A stretch of DNA of 18,068 nt, taken from the NCBI GenBank assembly GCA_035651595.1, contig DASRFJ010000194.1, positions 1 to 18,068 of the forward strand. Direction: 5' to 3'. This DNA comes from JAFARZ01 sp035651595. Lineage in GTDB: Bacteria > Actinomycetota > Actinomycetes > Streptosporangiales > Streptosporangiaceae. Both the position numbers and the translations under genes were made by a program. This document shows, one piece after another, positions 6,069 to 13,318 of the stretch (position 1 is its first letter; every line of letters begins with the position of its first letter). Under the pieces are notes generated by a model. The model was not told the DNA's origin. It was given only the letters and a program-made list of their open reading frames with translations, and ran no database searches.

Positions 6069-6107
6069 CAGCGCATTTTAAGGCACGCACCGTGGCACGA
6101 TCAGGTC
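6069..6107. promoter_or_regulatory. Compact divergent promoter between GrpB and YdeI-like genes
   Basis: Only 39 bp separate the two ATGs. On the minus strand TAAAAT (6080-6075) is 6 nt from the GrpB start; on the plus strand CACGAT (6096-6101) is 6 nt from the YdeI-like start. Any -35 contacts would fall within the opposite promoter or coding region. Neither gene has a clear Shine-Dalgarno. Confidence 0.4.
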
Positions 6108-6569
6108 ATGCGATTCGCTGCCCACGTGACCGCCGGGCCGAAGGGCCGCGCGGCCGTCGCGATCCCGTTTGACCCGGACGAGGTGTGGGGCGCCAAGGCC
6201 GAGCACCGCGTCGGCGGCCAGATCAACGGCAAGCGCGTCCGCGGGTCGATCGTCCCCGGCGCGGACGGGTGGGCGTTCATCCTGACCCCGATGTGGCAGC
6301 GCGACGCGGGCATAGCGGTCGGCGACGACGTCACCGCCGAGCTGGACCCGGAAGGTCCCCAGCGCCAGGACCTGGCGGACGACTTCGCCGCCGCGCTCGC
6401 CGCGAACCCGGCCGCGGCGAGCTTCTGGGACACGCTCGCCCAGTTCTACCGCAAGGCCTACTTGCGCTGGATCAACGCCACGACCCGGCGGCCAGAGCTG
6501 CGCCCGGCGCGCATCGACGAGGTGGTCGCCTTGCTCGCGTCCGGGGTCAAGGAACGCCCGCGCCCCTGA
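6108..6569 (+). CDS. YdeI/OmdA-like protein with DUF1905 domain
   Basis: 153 aa. Residues 1-90 match the DUF1905 beta-barrel (MRFAAHV, AAVAIPFDPDEVWG, RVGGQINGKRVRGSIVP, DGWAFILTPMWQRDAGIAVGDDVTAEL). Residues 95-150 match the helical 'YdeI/OmpD-associated' domain (FWDTLAQFYRKAYLRWINATTR.. ARIDEVVALLASG). Such proteins have been linked to resistance against peptides or bacteriocins, but the mechanism is unclear. Start ATG 6108 gives the canonical N-terminus. The last 112 bp overlap the 3' end of the convergent exporter gene, and the stop TGA is the first base triplet of a 15-bp repeat that supplies three more in-frame TGAs (6582, 6597, 6612). Confidence 0.85.
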   Translation: MRFAAHVTAGPKGRAAVAIPFDPDEVWGAKAEHRVGGQINGKRVRGSIVPGADGWAFILTPMWQRDAGIAVGDDVTAELDPEGPQRQDLADDFAAALAANPAAASFWDTLAQFYRKAYLRWINATTRRPELRPARIDEVVALLASGVKERPRP

Positions 6570-8185
6570 CCCCGCGGGTCCTGATCCTGCGGGTCCTGAC
6601 CCCGCGGGCCCTGACCCCGCGGCAGGGCGAAGCACAACGCGGCGGCCAGCACGAGCAGCACCACAGGCACGGCCAGCGTCGGTCGCATCGCGGCGATGTA
6701 CCCGTGGTCGAACACGTCGGAGATCAGCCGCCGCACCACGGGCACCGCGGCAGCGGGTGTGCCGTGCGGGACCGCCGCCACCTGCTGCCCGCGCCCCACC
6801 TGAAGCCCGCCCCGGGTGGCGGAAGCAAATCCCGACACGAACGGCCCCCGCGCGGCAACCGGAAGCACCCGCGCGTCCGCGACAGCACGCGCGTGCATCG
6901 CGGCGCTCAACTGGGCCGCCAGCACCGCACCCACAACCGAACCGCCCAGCGTGGAGCCGAACTGCCTGCCGGTGTTCAGCACCCCCGACGCCGCGCCCAC
7001 CAGGGCAGGCGGCGCACTGCGCAACGCCATCGTCGCGAGCGGCGCGAAGATCGCGCCCATGCCGAGCCCGGCCACGAGCAGCACCGGCGCGAACGTCAGC
7101 GACGTCGCGTGCACCGAGGCCACCAGCGCGACTCCGGCGATGCCCACCGCGTACACGAAAACCCCGGTCATCAGCACGAACTTGCCGCCGAAGCGGTCGG
7201 TCAGCCGCCCCGCGAACGGCGCGAGCACGGTCAGCGCGATCGTGAGCGGCAGCCCGGTCAGGCCGGAGTGCACGGGCGTGAACCCCAGCACCGACTGAAG
7301 GTTGATCGAGTTCACCAGCAGCATGGACTGCAGCGCGAACTGCACCACGACATTAAGAACGACCATTATTCCGAACGTCCGGTCCCGGAACAGCCCGAGC
7401 GGGACCAGTGGCTCGCGATGGCGGCGTTCCCAGGCGACGAACGCGACGAGCAGCAACGCGCCGGCGGCGAGGATGGCGCCGATGCTGACCGGCCCGGCCA
7501 CCGTCCCCCAGTTGTACCGCTGGCCCTCGATCAGCCCGTACACCAATGCGGCCAGGCCCGCGGTGGACAGCAGCACGCCCGGCAGGTCCAGGCTGTGCCG
7601 CCCGCCGGTGCGCGCCTCCGGCACCAGGCGCAGCGCCAGCACGATCCCGGCCGCCGCGATCGGCAGGTTGATGTAGAAGACCCAGCGCCACGTCAGGTAC
7701 GTGGTCAGCACCCCGCCCAGCACCGGACCGCTCACCGCGGCCAGTCCCACCATGGACGAGAACACGCCGAACGCGGCCCCCATCCGCTCCCGCGGGAAGA
7801 CATCCTGGATGATCACCATCGGCTGCGGTGCCAGCGCCGCCGCACCCAGGCCCTGAAGCACCCGGGCCGCGATCAGCTCGGCGGGGTTCTGCGCCGCGCC
7901 GCACAGCGCCGAGGCCAGCGCGAACAGGGCAAGCCCGAACACGAACATGCGGCGCCGGCCGAACATGTCGCCCAGCCTGCTCGCCAGGATCAGCAACGCG
8001 CAGAACACCAGCAGGTAGCCGTTGACCACCCACAGCGCCTGATCCAGCGAGGCGTGCAGATCCGTGATCAGGCTCGGCAGCGCCACGTTCACGATTGTCA
8101 TGTCCAGCAGCACGGCGAACGTGCCGGTGCACAGCACGATCAGGACCAGCCACGGCCGCGTAGTTAGTCTGTTCACGAGACTCAC
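6458..8185 (-). CDS. DHA2-family (EmrB/QacA type) multidrug exporter, MFS
   Basis: 575 aa from GTG 8185 (alternative GTG 8176). A proton-driven drug exporter of the inner membrane with about 14 helices. LDMTIVNVALP (27-37) is the family motif in helix 1, RLGDMFGRRR (70-79) is motif A, and GPVLGGVL is the antiporter motif in helix 5. The membrane part ends near the ALCFALP segment; the last ~53 residues are a hydrophilic repeat (RGQ, QDQDPRGQ) followed by sequence that is simply the reverse complement of the YdeI-like gene's 3' end, so an original stop was probably lost. Divergent from an HxlR regulator with a dyad operator between them, so expression is probably ligand-induced. Substrate unknown. 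Confidence 0.9.
   Translation of the reverse strand: MSLVNRLTTRPWLVLIVLCTGTFAVLLDMTIVNVALPSLITDLHASLDQALWVVNGYLLVFCALLILASRLGDMFGRRRMFVFGLALFALASALCGAAQNPAELIAARVLQGLGAAALAPQPMVIIQDVFPRERMGAAFGVFSSMVGLAAVSGPVLGGVLTTYLTWRWVFYINLPIAAAGIVLALRLVPEARTGGRHSLDLPGVLLSTAGLAALVYGLIEGQRYNWGTVAGPVSIGAILAAGALLLVAFVAWERRHREPLVPLGLFRDRTFGIMVVLNVVVQFALQSMLLVNSINLQSVLGFTPVHSGLTGLPLTIALTVLAPFAGRLTDRFGGKFVLMTGVFVYAVGIAGVALVASVHATSLTFAPVLLVAGLGMGAIFAPLATMALRSAPPALVGAASGVLNTGRQFGSTLGGSVVGAVLAAQLSAAMHARAVADARVLPVAARGPFVSGFASATRGGLQVGRGQQVAAVPHGTPAAAVPVVRRLISDVFDHGYIAAMRPTLAVPVVLLVLAAALCFALPRGQGPRGQDPQDQDPRGQGRGRSLTPDASKATTSSMRAGRSSGRRVVALIQRK
6567..6626. repeat. 15-bp repeat with hairpin units and iterated stop codons
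   Basis: Four tandem units at 6567, 6582, 6597 and 6612, consensus TGACCCCGCGGGTCC. Each good unit contains the dyad GACCC-CGC-GGGTC. The first TGA is the stop of the YdeI-like gene, and the 15-bp period keeps all four TGAs in frame. On the minus strand the same DNA encodes the RGQDP-type repeat in the exporter's tail. The position between convergent genes would suit a bidirectional terminator. Confidence 0.85.
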
Positions 8186-8197
8186 CGTGCCACGGGC

Positions 8198-8224
8198 CAG
8201 TAAGTCTTGTCAAGATACTTACTG
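8198..8224. promoter_or_regulatory. Near-perfect dyad operator between exporter and HxlR gene
   Basis: Outer arms CAGTAAGT (8198-8205) and ACTTACTG (8217-8224) are perfect inverse complements; within them CTTG-T-CAAG (8206-8214) is a second dyad, with only AT (8215-8216) breaking symmetry. It lies in the 56-bp gap between divergent starts and overlaps the HxlR gene's -35. HxlR-family regulators typically bind such dyads in shared promoters, so this is the likely binding site. Confidence 0.75.
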
Positions 8225-8235
8225 TCCCTTACGCT
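8207..8235 (+). promoter_or_regulatory. Promoter of the HxlR gene (leaderless)
   Basis: TTGTCA (8207-8212), 17-bp spacer, TACGCT (8230-8235), then 6 nt to ATG 8242 with no Shine-Dalgarno. The -35 is inside the dyad operator, so bound regulator would block it. The opposite strand carries TTGACA (8213-8208), a good -35 for the exporter, but without a clear matching -10. Confidence 0.6.
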
Positions 8236-8241
8236 GGCCGT

Positions 8242-8718
8242 ATGCGCTTGACCAGCCTGTCGGACCTGAACTGCTCAATCGCCAGGACGCTCGACGTCGT
8301 CGGCGAGTGGTGGACGCTGCTGATCATCCGCGATGCCTTCCGCGGCACCCGGCGGTTCGACGAGTTCCAGGAGAACCTGGGCATGGCGCGCAGCGTGCTC
8401 ACCGCCCGGCTGCGCAAGCTGACCGACGAGGGCGTGCTGTCCCGGACCGAGTACTCGGCACACCCGCCGCGCTATGAGTACCGGCTGACCGAGAAGGGCC
8501 GTGCGCTGTTCCCGGTCATCGCCGCGCTCATGCAGTGGGGTGACACGTGGGCGCAGGGCCCCGGCGGGCCGCCCACCGTGATCGTGCACGACACCTGCGG
8601 TCAGGTCATCGCGCCGATCCTGACCTGCCCGCACTGCCGCGGCGACGTCACCACCGCGAACACGCACAGCGAGCCGGGCCCCGGCGCGATCCAGAAAGCA
8701 ACCGCCAAAGCCAGCTAG
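8242..8718 (+). CDS. HxlR-family winged-helix transcriptional regulator
   Basis: 158 aa. The HxlR signature is intact: NCSIARTLDVVGEWWTLLIIRDAF (10-33) with the conserved Cys (C11), then RRFDEFQENLGMARSVLTARLRKLTDEGVL as the helix-turn-helix (about 37-66) and the wing YEYRLTEKGRAL. The C-terminal extension carries C119 and a CPHC pair (129-132), typical of the actinobacterial branch and possibly a zinc or redox site. HxlR proteins often sense electrophiles or redox signals through Cys. It is divergent from the DHA2 exporter and probably represses both itself and the exporter through the 8198-8224 dyad. Its stop shares CTAG 8715-8718 with the convergent GH3 gene. Confidence 0.93.
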   Translation: MRLTSLSDLNCSIARTLDVVGEWWTLLIIRDAFRGTRRFDEFQENLGMARSVLTARLRKLTDEGVLSRTEYSAHPPRYEYRLTEKGRALFPVIAALMQWGDTWAQGPGGPPTVIVHDTCGQVIAPILTCPHCRGDVTTANTHSEPGPGAIQKATAKAS

Positions 8719-11360
8719 AGCTGGAACGATCCGGTCAGCGGCAGGCCGGACAACGCCGAGGAGTCACCGACCCAGACCTGGTAGCCGCCCGGCGCGGCGG
8801 TCCAGCCGTTGTTCCAGTACGCGAGGTCCTGCGCGGTGAGCTGGAACGTGACGACCGTGCTCTGGCCCGGGTTCAGCTGGACCCGCTGGAAGCCGCGGAG
8901 CTGGCGGGCGGGCTCGCCGGCGGATGCGGGGTCGCCGAGGTAGAGCTGGGCGACCTCGGCGCCCGCGCGCGAGCCGGTGTTGGTGACCGTGGCCTTGACC
9001 GTCGCCACCACCTGGCCCGGGTGGCCGCTGGGGTCGGCGCTCCCGGCCACTGTCTGCACGGACAGGCCGCTGAACCCGAACGTGGTGTACGACAAGCCGA
9101 ACCCGAACGGAAACATCGGGGTCAGGCCGTGCGCGTCGTACCACTTGTAGCCGATGTCCAGGCCCTCGGAGTAGTTGACGCTCCCGCCGTTGCCGGGGAA
9201 CCGGGACGAGTCCGCGCTCAGCGGCTGGCTGGCGGTGGCCGGGAACGTGACCGGCAGCTTGCCGCCCGGGTTCGCGTCGCCGAACAGCACCGCGGAGATC
9301 GCCGAACCGTCCTGCTGACCGGGGTACCAGGCCTCTAGCACGCCCGCCACGTTGTTCAGCCACGGCATCAGCACCGGTCCCCCGGTGTTCAGCACCACGA
9401 TCGTGTTCGGGTTGGCGGCGGCGACCGCGGCGATCAGCTGGTCGTCGACGCCGGACAGGCTAAGGTTCGGCTGGTCGAAGCCCTCCGACTCGAACGTGCC
9501 GGCGAACACGACCGCCGCCTGCGCGGACTTCGCCGCGGCCGCGGCGGCGGCCACCGACGGTGGCGTCGAGCCCGGTGGCAGCCAGCCGAGCTGCGCGATC
9601 GTGCCGAGCTTCTGCTTGCCGCTGCCCTCCCAGGTCTGCGCGTAGGTCACCTTGATGCGCACCGCCTGCCCCGCGGTCAGCCCGATTCTTCCGGTCGAGG
9701 TGTGGTGCGTGATCAGGTCGGACGCGCCGTTGTTGTCGATGATCCGGGTGCCGTTGACGAGCAGCTCGCAGGACCGGTCGCAGGTCATCGAGAACTGGTA
9801 GGTGCCGGTCGTCGTCGGGTGCAGGGTTCCGGTCCACTGCTCGGACCAGACGCTGGACGGGCTGCCCGACGGCAGCGGCGAACTGGACGACGATTCCAGG
9901 TCCACGGTCGGCTCGGTCCGCTGGATCAGCGGCTTGCCGGCCAGATCCGCGTTGGCGTAGATGTCGGTGGTGATGCCGTTCCCCTCGCCCTGGTCTGGCG
10001 TCAGGTTCGCGGACGGGATGTCCGGGAACGCGTCGTACGGCCCGCTGCCCATCGAGTACGTGACCTTGACCCCGCTCCCCGCCCGGTTCTTGATCGCGCT
10101 GAGCGGGGTGACCACGTTCTTCGCGGTCACCTGTCCGCCGCCGCCGCCAGAAGACTCCGCGTAGGCGTTCGCGTCCGCGCCGATCACCGCGATCGACGAC
10201 AGGCCGTGCGCGCCGAGCGGCAGCGCGCCGTTGGCGTTGCGCAGCAGCACGGTGCCCTGCTCGGCGGTGGTCTGGGCGAACCAGACGTGGCCGCCGGTCG
10301 ACACGTTGCTGGACAGCGACCCGGACGGCGGGTTGTCGAACAGGCCCATCTGGAACATCGGGTACAGGATCTGCGCCGCCGCGTTGTTGATCGTGGCACG
10401 GGAGACCGACCCGCTGGCCACGGCGGCGAGCAGGCTCGAGGCGCTGAACGCGGGGGCCACCGCCTGGTCCAGGCTGGCGTTGGCCGCCTTCGCGTCCGAG
10501 GTGACCGACGGCGGGTTGTCGCTGCGGATGTCGCCCTTGAACCCGTACTGGTTGCGCAGCACGCCGAGCAGCCAGGAGTTCTCGCAGGCGCCCGTGCCGT
10601 TGATGGCCGGCATGGCGCACATCACGGCCCCGGCCTGCGCGTCCCGCACGGCCGAGCCGAATACCGACAGCTCGGTCTCCTGCGCGGCACGCGTCGACAC
10701 GATCACGTTCTGCGCGTTCTGGGCCGACTCCCGGTTCGTCTCCTGGTTGTATTCGGCGTAGTGCTTGACCTCGGCGATCACGCCCTGGTTCTGGATGCCG
10801 CCGATCTCCGCGTCACCGAGCTGGGTGGTCAGGTACGGGTCCTCCCCCAGCGTCTCGTACGAGCGGCCCCACTGCGGCACCCGGTCCAGGTTCAGCGTCG
10901 GCGCCAGCCCGAAGCCGATGCCCTTGCCGCGCATCTCGCTGCCGACCACCGAGCCGTACTGGTTCAGCACCGAGCCGGAGAACGTGGCCGCCGCCGCGAT
11001 CGGGGCGGGCAGCTGGGTCACGCCGGTCGCCCCCGACGCCACGCCGGCGGCGCCGTCCTGCTGCATCACGGCGGGCACGCACAGCGCGGGAATGCCGGGC
11101 ACGTAGTGCTCGTAGCCGGTGTACGGGTACCCCTTCACCGGCTGCATCAAGGAGATCTCCTGCGCCAGCGACATCGCGGAAACCAGCTCGTTCACGCGCT
11201 GCTGGAGTGACACGAGAGGGTTGAGCCACGGACAGGTAGCCAGTCTCCCGGCCGAACCGCCACCCGACGGTGCGGCGACCGCGACGGCGCCGGGCACGAC
11301 TGCCACCGCCACGGCGGTGACCAGCGCTGTGAGCAGGAGGCGCCTGCCGCGGTAACGCAT
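8715..11360 (-). CDS. Secreted GH3 glycoside hydrolase with PA14 insertion
   Basis: 881 aa from ATG 11360, with GGAG 11 nt upstream. A signal peptide covers residues 1 to about 30 (RRLLLTALVTAVAVAVV, cleavage near AVAA). The N-terminal GH3 barrel contains the substrate-binding Asp in QQDGAAG (D102), the KHYAEYNQETNR loop, and the nucleophile region DIRSDNPPS (D281). A PA14 domain (about 475-600; WTGTLHPTTTGTYQFSMTCDRSCELLVNG) interrupts the C-terminal alpha/beta domain, which holds the acid/base candidate E626 in FESEGFDQPNLSL. A fibronectin-III-like domain ends the protein (about 772-881). Such enzymes release terminal beta-glucosyl, xylosyl or related units; PA14 insertions affect substrate choice. 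The substrate is not readable here. No sugar transporter is adjacent. Confidence 0.92.
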   Translation of the reverse strand: MRYRGRRLLLTALVTAVAVAVVPGAVAVAAPSGGGSAGRLATCPWLNPLVSLQQRVNELVSAMSLAQEISLMQPVKGYPYTGYEHYVPGIPALCVPAVMQQDGAAGVASGATGVTQLPAPIAAAATFSGSVLNQYGSVVGSEMRGKGIGFGLAPTLNLDRVPQWGRSYETLGEDPYLTTQLGDAEIGGIQNQGVIAEVKHYAEYNQETNRESAQNAQNVIVSTRAAQETELSVFGSAVRDAQAGAVMCAMPAINGTGACENSWLLGVLRNQYGFKGDIRSDNPPSVTSDAKAANASLDQAVAPAFSASSLLAAVASGSVSRATINNAAAQILYPMFQMGLFDNPPSGSLSSNVSTGGHVWFAQTTAEQGTVLLRNANGALPLGAHGLSSIAVIGADANAYAESSGGGGGQVTAKNVVTPLSAIKNRAGSGVKVTYSMGSGPYDAFPDIPSANLTPDQGEGNGITTDIYANADLAGKPLIQRTEPTVDLESSSSSPLPSGSPSSVWSEQWTGTLHPTTTGTYQFSMTCDRSCELLVNGTRIIDNNGASDLITHHTSTGRIGLTAGQAVRIKVTYAQTWEGSGKQKLGTIAQLGWLPPGSTPPSVAAAAAAAKSAQAAVVFAGTFESEGFDQPNLSLSGVDDQLIAAVAAANPNTIVVLNTGGPVLMPWLNNVAGVLEAWYPGQQDGSAISAVLFGDANPGGKLPVTFPATASQPLSADSSRFPGNGGSVNYSEGLDIGYKWYDAHGLTPMFPFGFGLSYTTFGFSGLSVQTVAGSADPSGHPGQVVATVKATVTNTGSRAGAEVAQLYLGDPASAGEPARQLRGFQRVQLNPGQSTVVTFQLTAQDLAYWNNGWTAAPGGYQVWVGDSSALSGLPLTGSFQL

Positions 11361-11392
11361 AGTGACAACCACTCCAAACGGGTCAAGGGCCC

Positions 11393-11404
11393 CCCTGGCC
11401 AGGG
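11393..11404. promoter_or_regulatory. 12-bp palindrome upstream of the GH3 gene
   Basis: CCCTGGCCAGGG is a perfect palindrome 33 bp upstream of the GH3 start codon, in the divergent region shared with the ABC importer. It could be an operator, but palindromes of this kind also arise by chance in GC-rich DNA. Confidence 0.3.
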
Positions 11405-11441
11405 ATATCGTGCCAGATCGGTAGCAGCGAGGAAGCCTACG

Positions 11442-11471
11442 TTGCCTCAGTGTTATCAATCTCGCCATAAG
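11442..11471 (+). promoter_or_regulatory. Putative promoter of the amino-acid importer operon
   Basis: TTGCCT (11442-11447), 18-bp spacer, CATAAG (11466-11471), leaving a leader of roughly 30 nt before ATG 11509. Both hexamers are partial matches to the vegetative consensus. Confidence 0.35.
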
Positions 11472-11482
11472 CTGTTGGCCCG

Positions 11483-11508
11483 CCCGCGATTGCGGGAACG
11501 TCACCCGC
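11483..11508 (+). promoter_or_regulatory. Alternative hairpins sequestering the ribosome-binding site of the importer operon
   Basis: Three blocks lie directly before ATG 11509: CCCGC (11483-11487), GCGGG (11492-11496) and CCCGC (11504-11508). The middle block contains the only Shine-Dalgarno-like bases (GCGGGAAC) and can pair with either flank, with a 4-nt or 7-nt loop. Pairing either way would cover the ribosome-binding site. Whether this is a real control element is inference. Confidence 0.35.
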
Positions 11509-12408
11509 ATGCGACTAGTTACCCTGACCGCGGCCGCCCTGGCCGGCGTCGCGCTGACGACGCTGACGACGCTGACCGCGTGCAGCAGCATCAGCTCCAG
11601 CTCGACCGGCGCCAGCTCCGCCACGGCCGGCTCCGGCGCCACCGCGACCGCCGCATCCTGCTCGAACGCCGCCATCCAGAACGACCTGTATGCGAAGGGC
11701 GTCCTCACCGTCGCCACCGACCAGCCCGCGTACAGCCCGTGGTTCGAGAACAACCAGCCGAGCAACGGCCAGGGGTATGAGAGCGCGGTCGCGTACGCCG
11801 TGGCGCAGCAGCTGGGCTTCTCCCGTGCTCAGGTCAAGTGGGTCGCCGAGCCGTTCGACAGCTCATACGCACCCGGGCCGAAGAAGTTCGACTTCGACAT
11901 CAACGAGATCTCGTTCTCGCCGCAACGCGCCCAGGCGGTCGCGTTCTCGGACAGCTACTACGACGTGCAGCAGGCACTGGTCGCGCTCAAGAACAGCCCC
12001 ATCGTCACCAAGCACGACCCCGCCACACTGAAGACCTATGTCTACGGCGACCAGGTCGGCACCACCAGCCTGACGTTCATCAACAGCGAGATCCAGCCGG
12101 CCCAGACGCCGAAGGTGTATGACACGCTGAACGACGTGAAGCAGGCCCTGCTGACCAAGCAGATCACCGCCTTTGTGACGGACACGCCGACGGCGCAGTA
12201 CATCTCCTCGTCGCAGATCCCCGGCTCGGTCATGGTCGCGCAGTTCCCGTCCACCGGCGAGCACTACGGCCTGCTGTTCGCCAAGAACAACCCGCTGGTG
12301 ACGTGCGTCAACAAGGCACTGGCCACGCTGCGGTCGAACGGCACGCTCACCCAGCTGCAGAACAAGTACCTGCAGATCTACGTCAGTGTCCCCACCATCA
12401 AGCCCTGA
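11509..12408 (+). CDS. Polar amino-acid ABC transporter substrate-binding lipoprotein
   Basis: 299 aa. The signal peptide ends in a lipobox LTAC with the lipid-bearing C25; a Ser/Thr/Ala/Gly linker follows. The mature protein is a family-3 solute-binding protein: KGVLTVATDQPAYSPWFENN (start of lobe 1), GYESAVAYAVAQQLGF, FDFDINEISFSPQRAQAVAFSDSYYDVQQALV, and the hinge/lobe 2 with KQALLTKQITAFVTDTPTAQYI and GLLFAKNNPLVTCVNKALATLRSNGTL. It captures an amino acid or related amine outside the cell for the permease and ATPase that follow. First gene of the operon; its 3' end overlaps the permease start by 23 bp. Ligand not predictable. Confidence 0.93.
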   Translation: MRLVTLTAAALAGVALTTLTTLTACSSISSSSTGASSATAGSGATATAASCSNAAIQNDLYAKGVLTVATDQPAYSPWFENNQPSNGQGYESAVAYAVAQQLGFSRAQVKWVAEPFDSSYAPGPKKFDFDINEISFSPQRAQAVAFSDSYYDVQQALVALKNSPIVTKHDPATLKTYVYGDQVGTTSLTFINSEIQPAQTPKVYDTLNDVKQALLTKQITAFVTDTPTAQYISSSQIPGSVMVAQFPSTGEHYGLLFAKNNPLVTCVNKALATLRSNGTLTQLQNKYLQIYVSVPTIKP

Positions 12409-13318
12409 GGGCAGCGCGCTGGGCGACCCTGCCGAGCGTGAGCTTGGCGGGCTGAACCTGCTCTCGGGCTCGCGGCGGTCGCGGTTGCTCGGCGATCCGG
12501 GCAGCAAGCGCGCCGTGGCGGTCTCGACCACGTCGACGATCGTGGTCATCGGCGTCCTGGTCGTGTTGTTCCTGCTGGCGCCCGGCAGCGCGAACGTACG
12601 CCACACGTTCTTCAACCCGGCGAACATGTGGCATTCGTTCATCGGTGATCCGAAGCATGGCTATTACTCGGTCGGTGCGGCGATCTGGCTCAACATCCGG
12701 ATGTTCGGTGTCGCCGAGGCGTTCATCTTGATACTCGGCCTGGTCGTCGCCGTGGTCCGGCAGTCGACCAGCCCGGTGATGCTGCCGCTGCGGCTGGTCA
12801 CCACCATCTACGTCGACGTGGCCCGCGGCGTGCCGCTGCTCCTGCTGATCTTCGCCATCGGGTTCGGCGCCCCCGCGCTCGGCCTGCGGGTGATCTCCAC
12901 CCAGCCGGCCGTCGTCTACGGCGTCGCCGCTCTGGTGCTCTCTTACTCGGCCTACGTGTCCGAGGTGTACCGCGCCGGGATCAACTCGGTGCACCGCAGC
13001 CAGGTCGCCGCGGCGCGTTCGCTCGGCCTGTCCGAGTGGACGGCGCTGCGGTACGTCATCTTGCCGCAGGCGATCCGCAACATCATCCCGCCACTGCTCA
13101 ACGACTTCATCAGCCTCCAGAAGGACACCGCGCTGGTCGCCGTGCTCGGCACCATCGAAGCCAACCGGGCCGCCGAGATCTACAGCGATACCTCGTTCAA
13201 CTATTCCAGCTATGTGGTCGCCGCGATCTTGTTCCTGATCCTCACGATCCCGCTGGCGCGATTCACCGACCGGCTGATCGCGAAGGACCGCGCCCGTCGC
13301 CTGGCAGGGACCACATGA
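12386..13318 (+). CDS. Polar amino-acid ABC transporter permease (HisM/GlnP type)
   Basis: 310 aa from GTG 12386, inside the 3' end of the binding-protein gene. No in-frame start with a good Shine-Dalgarno exists nearby, so coupled translation is likely; the exact start is uncertain. After a ~45-residue hydrophilic N-terminus come a membrane helix (STTSTIVVIGVLVVLFLLAP), an extracellular-type segment, and the conserved HisMQ core: VDVARGVPLLLLIFAIGF, then the EAA loop EVYRAGINSVHRSQVAAARSLG (ATPase contact), LPQAIRNIIPPLLNDFISLQKDTAL and a last helix near AAILFLILTIPLARF. A single permease gene implies a homodimer. It overlaps the ATPase gene by ATGA. Confidence 0.92.
   Translation: MSPPSSPEGSALGDPAERELGGLNLLSGSRRSRLLGDPGSKRAVAVSTTSTIVVIGVLVVLFLLAPGSANVRHTFFNPANMWHSFIGDPKHGYYSVGAAIWLNIRMFGVAEAFILILGLVVAVVRQSTSPVMLPLRLVTTIYVDVARGVPLLLLIFAIGFGAPALGLRVISTQPAVVYGVAALVLSYSAYVSEVYRAGINSVHRSQVAAARSLGLSEWTALRYVILPQAIRNIIPPLLNDFISLQKDTALVAVLGTIEANRAAEIYSDTSFNYSSYVVAAILFLILTIPLARFTDRLIAKDRARRLAGTT

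Noticed and set aside
6567..6626. CRISPR-like repeat array
   Set aside because: The units are directly adjacent 15-mers without spacers and no cas genes are present.
6185..8167. 660-codon plus-strand frame opposite the exporter
   Set aside because: Translation is His/Arg/Gln-rich low complexity, and the minus strand encodes a full MFS transporter with all motifs.
8166..8182. AGTCT-N7-AGACT inverted repeat as a second exporter operator
   Set aside because: It lies within the exporter's first codons, is only 5 bp per arm and does not resemble the main dyad.
9702..11210. Long open frame antisense to the GH3 gene
   Set aside because: Arg/Val/Gly/His-rich translation with no family features; it is a by-product of GC-rich codon third positions opposite a clearly real gene.
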